From contig JAEPRB010000092.1 in assembly GCA_016758965.1 (NCBI GenBank), positions 62,001 through 126,000 of the forward strand: DNA of 64,000 nt. The letters run 5' to 3'. Position numbers and translations under genes: made by a program. Under the pieces are notes generated by a model that did not search any database, was not told the DNA's origin, and saw only the letters and a list, made by a program, of their open reading frames with translations. Source of the stretch: Circinella minor (Eukaryota > Mucoromycota > Mucoromycetes > Mucorales > Lichtheimiaceae). Positions within the stretch are counted from its first letter, which is position 1, and the number at the start of each line of letters is the position of its first letter. Shown here piece by piece: positions 57,345 to 64,000 of the stretch.

Positions 57345-58467
57345 CTGCCGGAATACATTTATCAATCAAAGAAACGATTCTAGATAAGGATAACCTGGAG
57401 CACCGATCAGTTATTATGTAAAATGGCCAATAATAAGAAATACAAAAACTAAATCTTATGTTATGTTATGCTTACTTTGATATATATTTTTTTAACGGAA
57501 TTATTACCATGAGAAAACATATTTAAAGAAACTAGATCAAGACCCTCCCCAAGTGTTGAAGGTTGGAGAGGGTTTTCGTTCAATCTTGAAATATTGAAAA
57601 GGTCGTGATTGTTTCTCATCTGTAATAAAAACAAGTATGTTAATTTCTAAACACTAAAAAAACAACAACTCATTTGATATTACTGTATCACCATCCTCAT
57701 TATTACTCACAAGATTATACTCTGTTTCAAATACCAATTCACGGAATTGTTCATGATTGAATGAAGGTTTGGGACTTCGAAGTCCAATAAGTGCATCATC
57801 AGTTGCCTCTTCTTCTTCTTCTTGTTCTAATAAACTAATACGTAATAATATAAATGTTATGCATAAATATTTGGGTTTTTTTAGGGCAGCCCCGGTAGCC
57901 ATGCTAAAACCCCTTTTTTGTAAAATAGAACTAGCGATTTTTCTCCTCCAGTGAGTGTAAATGAGGTGACAAATTAAATTGTCTGTTAATTACATACCCC
58001 ACAAAGAGGCGTGTTGTATTTGGCCTCTTTCTTTCCCGAGTTTTCTCTCATGAGGATAAGCAGTTCCGCTCTTCTTGACAAGAAAAACTCGAGTGCTCGA
58101 CCAAAAGAAGTGAGAAAATGTTTCCCACACACTGTAAGAAAACCACCGAGCCAACTACAAACAGCGAAACGCAAAGCGCAGTTAAAAGGATAGATGGAAA
58201 GAACCGAACGAAATGATGAGCTCGTAATTTACACTTCTTGCAACGTTGAAAATGCGCTGGAACATAATCCACCCCACTTGTTTCAAGTTTTATGGCCATT
58301 AAAAAAACATCCTTAAATGCTCTTTTCTAAACTTTAATAAAATAAAAATAAGTCAAGACAACATTACATTTAATTATTTTCAAGATACTATGCCGTTTTC
58401 CCTTTTTGCCTATAAAACTATATCATGTCAAATTGAATCTGTTGGTTGATAGTAATAATATATACAT
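57345..58467. other. Region of short, unassigned minus-strand frames
   Basis: Two minus-strand frames may be gene remnants. One at 57902-57654 is acidic (LLEQEEEEEATDDALIGLRS, then FNHEQFRELVFETEY). One at 58299-58048 is Cys-containing (DYVPAHFQRCKKCKLRAHHF). The stretch 58010-58290 is less AT-rich than average, which hints at older coding sequence. Neither can be assigned or joined to neighbours. Confidence 0.3.
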
Positions 58468-58469
58468 AC

Positions 58470-59110
58470 CAAAACTCCTTTTTTAACACTTTCTTTGGAT
58501 TTTTGCAAACCTCTATTTGTAAAATAAAACATTTATCATAAGGGAATTGCTACGGACACCCCAAAAACATACTATATTAAGTAATTTCATCTCTTACGGA
58601 CACCCCACTTTTATATTTTTTCAAAGGCACACAACAAATTGATATAATCACATCGTATCCAACCATTTATACACTATCTATACAGCTATTATCGTTATAC
58701 GACTTATAAATGTTTATGAAACTTATATTATCAGCTCGACTTTTTATAATAGCAATCAATATTTCTTATGGTTTCTTACTATATTCATTGTGTACACAAG
58801 TGGAAATTGTGGGCCTTATGAAAGCAAGACAAAAAAGGAATCATATATACTTTTAATGTTACATATGAGCGGTCAAACAAGCGCTATTGGTGTTGACAAC
58901 GCTATTACTATAGTTTATATGGTCTAAGAACTTATTTGATAACTGTTTATTTGTGGGGTGTCCGTAAGCAAAATATGGGGTGTCCGTAGCAATTCCCTTA
59001 TCATAATGAACAAAAACCCATGAATAGGTAACTCTTCCAAATAGCAGCAATTCGCCAGTAGGTGGAAATTTATCAGGATTGTTAAAAAAAGGTACGTACG
59101 TACTTTGGAT
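58470..59110 (-). pseudogene. Coding exon of an uncharacterised gene, interrupted by a MITE
   Basis: The minus strand reads NNPDKFPPTGELLLFGRVTY then SWVFVHYD (59085-59000). The frame is broken by the element at 58541-58998. It continues on the far side as KCFILQIEVCKNPKKVLKKE (about 58535-58475), ending at a GTATGT donor at 58469. Leaving out the element and one copy of its 7-bp target duplication restores a continuous frame. I do not recognise the family. Further minus-strand pieces upstream (59400-59750) may belong to the same gene. Confidence 0.6.
58541..58998. mobile_element. 458-bp MITE with 7-bp target duplication
   Basis: The left end AGGGAATTGCTACGGACACC and the right end GGTGTCCGTAGCAATTCCCT are perfect inverted repeats that extend to 23 bp. 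TATCATA directly precedes (58534-58540) and follows (58999-59005) the element. Each end has a second internal copy of TACGGACACCCCA. The interior is AT-rich and has no transposase. Confidence 0.92.
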
Positions 59111-59394
59111 TTAAACTTTGCTGAGGTTGTTCCTATTATTGGACCCATACCTGGTTATTATCTTCTAACAATTGAGAAACATTGGTTGATTCTTATTGAT
59201 ATAGTTTTAGTGAATTTGTTGTCTAGTCAGAGTAGCGGATATTCCAGTGGTTTTGAGATTTGCCTAAAACAGAAAAAAATTAGACAGTCGAGCGCGAACT
59301 GACAGGAATTTTTGTTTCTTGTTCGTTATACTTACTTTTGATTTACCAACTGCTACTTTTTCCCAATCCACAACACTACAATCGATTTCAAACT

Positions 59395-59760
59395 AAACAC
59401 AGAACAAAAAAGAAGCTTAGTACTATGTCTATTAAAATGACGGTGTTAGACAGTTGAATGAAAGACTTACCTGCTCCAAGTTTCTTTTTTTGCCACATAA
59501 TAAAAACCGTTCCGTTCAAAGTGTCTCCAGTTCCTGAACATCAATAACTTTTTTATCGATATTTATAATTCTTGACGAGTAATCATGAATAAAATTTGAT
59601 AATTTAGGAACCACATGGTTCTTCATTCTCCTATCGATAAAATCATCTACAATTACTAATAGAGACACACACAGACAATTATATATTAATAACTCTGATA
59701 GGTGCTGTATAATAGCCAACAAATACAAATCTATATACCTAATGATTCACAATCAGTTTG
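59395..59760 (-). pseudogene. Exon fragments of an uncharacterised gene with an in-frame stop
   Basis: The minus strand reads VDDFIDRRMKNHVVPKLSNF and then VIDVQELETL (59655-59520), followed by TGA, then TERFLLCGKKRNLEQ up to a GTAAG donor near 59470. A next exon begins FEIDCSVVDWEKVAVGKSK (59393-59335). The stop may be a nonsense change in an otherwise coding exon, or this may be a non-coding coincidence of frames. No family is recognised. Confidence 0.4.
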
Positions 59761-60105
59761 AACATCCCGTGTGTGTAAAGATGCCAGATTGATACAAATA
59801 AAGATCTTTTGGTCTTGAAAACCTATTTGGTCAGCTGTGGGACCTTTCATATCAACAGTAAAGGACAACAGGAAAACCGAAGTGCATGGTTTAAGTGATA
59901 GAAAAAGTCACATCTTTTCCTTTTATGCACAACTATAATAAACACTGTGAAAAAAGGGAGAAATCTATTCATACATGTATACCCAACAAAAGATAGATAA
60001 GCTTTGCCTTTCTCTCTCTCTCTCTCTTTTTCTCTTTTGTTTTACACTGTGCCTCTCGTTTTCGTGAAGGTCGTTCTACATTTCTTTTTCTCTTTTCTTT
60101 CTTTA

Positions 60106-60292
60106 TTATATGTTGAAGCTGATGGTGTGGCGGTTTGGCGGCGGTTCTTTGTGGGCTTTCGTTGGGCTTTCGTTAGGCTTTTACATTGCCCGTTTTTACA
60201 TTTTTTTTCTTATATGCTGAAGCTGGTGGTGTGGCGGTTTGGCGGCGGTTCTCTATGGGCTTTCGTCTGGCTTTCACATTGTCTGTTTTTTA
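60106..60292. repeat. Two-copy GC-richer tandem repeat, period about 104 bp
   Basis: 60106-60200 and 60210-60292 share TTATATG(T/C)TGAAGCTG, then GTGTGGCGGTTTGGCGGCGG and GGGCTTTCGT. Copy 1 also has an internal doubling of the GGGCTTTCGTT unit. The composition stands out from the AT-rich background. Confidence 0.85.
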
Positions 60293-61426
60293 ATCTTTTA
60301 CGTGGATTGGCGCGGATTTTACTGCCTATTTTAATACACTTTTTACTAATAATTTTATTTTGTTTATTATTGTTTATGTATATGTGGATGATCAATATTA
60401 CGACCTGAGGCTCTGCTATCTTTTTGGTTACTATTAAGTGAGGTTTTGTAATCCACGAGGATATCCTTTGGAAAGTAAACTGGTTTTTTTAGCTGTATCT
60501 AATATAAAAAAGCAACCGATGTCTAGATTACCTAATTTGAATTACTTCTTTACCATACAAAAGTCACTACTTTTCAAATACTCAAGGATCATTTCTTACA
60601 TACGTATTATTCTTGCTTACACTATCTTGAATTCTGATTGACGTGGAAAATATATCTAAGAAATCACTCGATACATACATTTTTTCAAATTTGTCCATTT
60701 TAAACCACTTGTTAATGGAGTGAATATTTTTTATCTTAATAAATATGGTTTAAATTATTTTTTTGAATCTCATTGACTTATCCCGTACCTTTTTATTTTA
60801 TTTTATATTTTTGTGAACAATATTTTTTAAATTGTTCATTTACTGTAGTGGCAGTATAGTATGCATGTTTAAGATATATTCTTTCTTTCTCGCATACTAG
60901 AAAAATAACTGCTTTATGTGTATCATTAACCGATCCATATAATATCCAGGAATGTTTATCGAATGTCTTTTTTTTCTGTACTGAATGATAACAAAATAGA
61001 GTTTTTTTTTTATATCATACGCTAGTTTTTTCCTTGGTAAATCTTTGCACCTACACTCAATATATAACAAAATTAAAAAAAAATCCATAATGCTTAAAAG
61101 CAATCTAAAAAATCCAGTATTAATTCAAACTATTTTTATAGGTCCTAAAAAAATGAACTCAGGGCTAAATAGCTTTTTTTTCCGTTTTCTTATTCTTCTT
61201 TAATATTTTTCTTTATTGTCAATATCAAATATCAACAATAAAGATATAGTTTTTTTTTTCCATTACAATAAGAATGTAAGGTTTCTTTTTATTTATTATG
61301 AATGGTCATAGTATGAATTCTAAATAACAATAGTTTGAAGAGGTCCATTTTTTTTAAAAAAATAAAAATAGTTTACCTCCGCTCTCAATATATCCCTCTT
61401 CTTCTTCTTCCATAATATATAATATT

Positions 61427-61430
<4 letters not shown>

Positions 61431-61457
<27 letters not shown>
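61431..61457. repeat. (CT)n microsatellite in the GOLPH3 promoter/5' UTR
   Basis: About 13 CT units end about 90 bp upstream of the start codon. CT-rich tracts near start sites are frequent in fungal promoters. Confidence 0.8.
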
Positions 61458-61548
61458 CCCTCTTTTTTTTTAATTCGACATTCTCTTTTTTTCTTTATAT
61501 ATTTCCAACTACAAAACAAATAATTATTAACTCATTTACAAAAACATT

Positions 61549-62891
61549 ATGTCGACCATCACACGAAGACGAGTAGCAGGTGCTTCAACAAATACAGATG
61601 ATGGCGCGATCGAGCCAACAAGTAGTCAAGGGGGTAGTGGTAGTCGATCACAAGATAATTTATCACCTTCATCAGAGAAAAAAGTAGCTTATGACCCACG
61701 CGATGTCGATGAGAGTAAAAGTACTCCAAAACTCACTCTTATGGAAGAAGTTTTATTACTCGGCTTAAAAGATAGACAGGTATTGTATATTATATGAATT
61801 GTGGAATAGACAATATATATATATATTGCTTTGTAAGAAGAAACACCATCGATATTACATATATATATTTTTATGATATATATACTTGGAAAAAAAATAG
61901 AGCAATTTTTTTTGGTGGCGAACAAGATAATAAAAAAAGGGGGAGGGTGGGGAATAGAGGGGAAAGGAAAGGAATAAACATACTTTATTCAAGATCAATT
62001 TTAATTAACGTTATTATATCATTATAGGGATATCTTTCATTTTGGAATGATAGTATTAGTTATGCTTTACGTGGTTGTATTGTAATGGAACTTGCGTTTC
62101 GAGGACGAATTGCTATGGTGAAAGATGCTAATCGAAGAAAATATCCATTGTCTGATCGATATATTGAAGTCATTAATGATAAATTAACAGGCGAAGTACT
62201 TCTTGATGAGGCATTAAAGATGATGAAAATTAGCGAGAAAATGAGTGTTGCAAGTTGGATTGATTTGATGAGTGGTAATTATCTTTTATATAAACATGTA
62301 TTTCCATGGCAACAAAAGTAAAAATCATGATACTAAGCTTATTGGTGTGGGAATTTTGTTTTTTGACAACAAAAAATAATAACAATAATAATAATAATAG
62401 GTGAAACATGGAATGTAATGAAAATTGGATATCAATTAAAACAAGTACGAGAACGTTTAGCAAAAGGACTTGTTGACAAGGGTGTATTACGAACAGAAAA
62501 GCGAAACTTTTTGTTATTCGATATGGCAACACATCCTATTGCTGATACAGCTACTAAAGAAGAAATCATTAAACGTGTATGTACCATGCTTGTCACGCGT
62601 GTTTCTTCAAGCTCGGTCGATTCCCAATCAGATGTTCCCAACGCATATTTACGAAGTGTTGCTATGATTTGTGCCGCTTATGCTGCCAACGTTTTGGAAA
62701 ACGCATTGTTATATTTGCAACCAGATCTTCGAGAACAAGCTTTCAATAAAGTGGATGAATTAATGAACGATTTCTCGGCTTGGCCATTCGCTGGAACTGC
62801 AGGCGCAAAAATTGAAATGGCTCCTGGTACGGAATTATCTTTGGAAGTTATTGCTGCTGTTCTTAACGTACTTACCAAAATGGATGCTATT
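61549..62891 (+). CDS. VPS74: GOLPH3/Vps74 family Golgi PI4P effector, 3' end unresolved
   Basis: Vps74/GOLPH3 binds PI4P on Golgi membranes and retains glycosyltransferases, including mannosyltransferases, through COPI. Exons 61549-61779, 62028-62274 and 62401-62891 give 323 codons in frame. The N-terminus is disordered (Ser/Gly-rich), then [22 protein letters not shown]4P-site residues are present: Trp in FWNDSIS and Arg in ALRGC. The motifs [53 protein letters not shown]-like [16 protein letters not shown] and the final [11 protein letters not shown] follow. After GCTATT the sequence reads GTAAGT, so either a last intron follows or translation reads through to a TGA about 13 codons on. Confidence 0.93.
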
Positions 62892-64000
62892 GTAAGTTTA
62901 TTTTTTTATTTTTATTATCATTGATATGATGACTGGTGGGATGGCATGATTAAAGATAGATTACTGACTTTGCATGTTATTTATTTATATATTTATTTAT
63001 TTTATTATGTAGCTATAAAACTATTTTTACTTTACTTCTTGTTACCCTTTCACACTCACATTACTGACTATCCAACCTTCATTATTCTTATTTCTTCCTT
63101 TTTTTATGTGTTGCCACTTATTATAACTTACGTTTTTTTTTCTCTTCAAGAAAATCTGTTCATATCATCCCTCTTTTTTTTTCCTTATTAGTCCATTACA
63201 ACCATTCTTCTTGTTTTTTTTTTGCCGAACAGCCATTTCTTTTCTCACCTACTATATCTACATATTGAATTTATGTTATCTCAAAAAAATTCATTCTGTT
63301 TTACTTCCTTCCTCTTCCTCTTCTTCCTCTTCTTCTTCCTCTTCTCTGGATAACGTAATATTAGTCACCCTCATTAGATGAATATAAAAAAAAATCACCA
63401 TTTTTTTTATCAACGTTATGTAACAAAAAAAAAATTAGAGATCAATTGGGCTTATTATTTGGCTGGCTTGGCATTTTGTGTAACAGAAATATAAATATGA
63501 AATTGTTCATTATCATGTATAAACTTTTAGACAAGAAATTTACGAGTATTTTTGGTTCAAATTGACACTCGAAACATTTATAATAGTTTTTTTGCTTTTG
63601 TAACATTTAGGTCATTATTATTATACGAACATCAACTGTATATATAGCTATGATTTCTATGAGAAAAGAATTACCTGGCGCTGAAATGCAAAATAAACTC
63701 GTCGTTCTCTATATGTAAAGGGCCAAAAAAGAAAAGCTTGATATTTAATTTATCAAGAGACGGTTAATATCTTTTGATATCAGTGTTGGGTTTCCGGCTG
63801 GTGGAAACCTTTTTCATTCAATCAATAATTATGAAATGAAAAGTTTCATTAAAATAATAATAAAAAAGAGAGATACAGTGAGTGAGTATATTATATTTAA
63901 GTTATGAAAAAAGATATTCTAATGTTTATTTTGCTTCTGCTGAGTTAGTGAGCCTCATTGTTATCTCTAAAGTCTAGGTTTGTCTACATAAAAATCCTAC
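62892..64000. other. Region downstream of the resolved GOLPH3 exons
   Basis: A possible last exon of the GOLPH3 gene lies in here but could not be fixed. Several AG acceptors exist (for example near 63190 and 63610), none giving a recognisable C-terminus. The rest is T-rich and AT-rich, with a CTTCCTCTT-rich stretch near 63305-63345. No other gene is seen. Confidence 0.35.

Larger units (their letters stand above)
59900..61548. promoter_or_regulatory. Region upstream of the GOLPH3 gene
   Basis: About 1.65 kb with the tandem repeat at 60106-60292 and otherwise AT-rich sequence; no exon is supported. The last 120 bp before the start hold a (CT)n tract (61431-61457) and T-rich sequence, probably promoter and 5' UTR. 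Confidence 0.45.

Noticed and set aside
62230..62532. 100-codon minus-strand frame at the GOLPH3 gene
   Set aside because: Antisense to verified GOLPH3 exons and an intron.

Overview
The window looks like nuclear DNA of an early-diverging fungus, most likely Mucoromycota (an inference). It is AT-rich. Genes carry many short introns bounded by GT(A/G) and TAG, often with TACTAAC-like branch sites and long TA, GA, CA, poly-A or poly-T tracts. Intergenic spaces are compact, and genes for vacuole, Golgi, mitochondrial, ribosome-biogenesis and spliceosome proteins alternate with transposon debris. I saw no rRNA, tRNA, CRISPR array or bacterial-type operon.

Left housekeeping block (1-13.3 kb): the 3' part of the copper chaperone for SOD1 (+); VAC14 (-, 11 exons); the mitochondrial ATPase inhibitor IF1 (+); the splicing factor ISY1 (+); a small Gln/Pro-rich protein with two PPxY motifs (-); acyl-protein thioesterase 1 (-); and RIC8 (+), which diverges from the thioesterase across about 330 bp. 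Exon joins for VAC14, IF1, APT1 and RIC8 give uninterrupted frames of the family's expected length. ISY1 does so too, but its one-codon first exon is inferred.

Accessory block 1 (about 14.2-21.7 kb): two copies of an uncharacterised repetitive multi-exon gene (-). A Tigger/pogo-like DNA transposon splits one copy at a TA; the other copy keeps the empty target site. An inverted pair of about 157 bp brackets the block.

Second housekeeping block (22.8-42.9 kb): UTP20 (+, 13 exons, one of 5.3 kb), a putatively N-myristoylated LRR protein (-), mitochondrial ribosomal protein bL9 (-), a DUF4097-type beta-helix protein (-) with a likely GC-AG intron, and the sterol C-8 isomerase ERG2 (-).

Accessory block 2 (about 43.2-49.6 kb): an internally deleted Tc1/mariner-type transposase, a Crypton-type tyrosine recombinase gene (-) with one frameshift and one nonsense codon, and an inverted-repeat element with a tandemly duplicated left end.

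A 12-exon protein O-mannosyltransferase-like gene (50.0-53.9 kb, -) follows. It has the PMT/MIR architecture but lacks the usual acidic pair of luminal loop 1. From 54.5 to 59.9 kb lie diverged gene-family fragments and two MITEs, one sitting in a coding exon with a 7-bp target duplication. A GOLPH3/VPS74 gene (+, 61.5-62.9 kb) ends the recognisable content. It joins the other endomembrane genes here (VAC14, APT1, PMT-like, ERG2), but nothing suggests a functional cluster.
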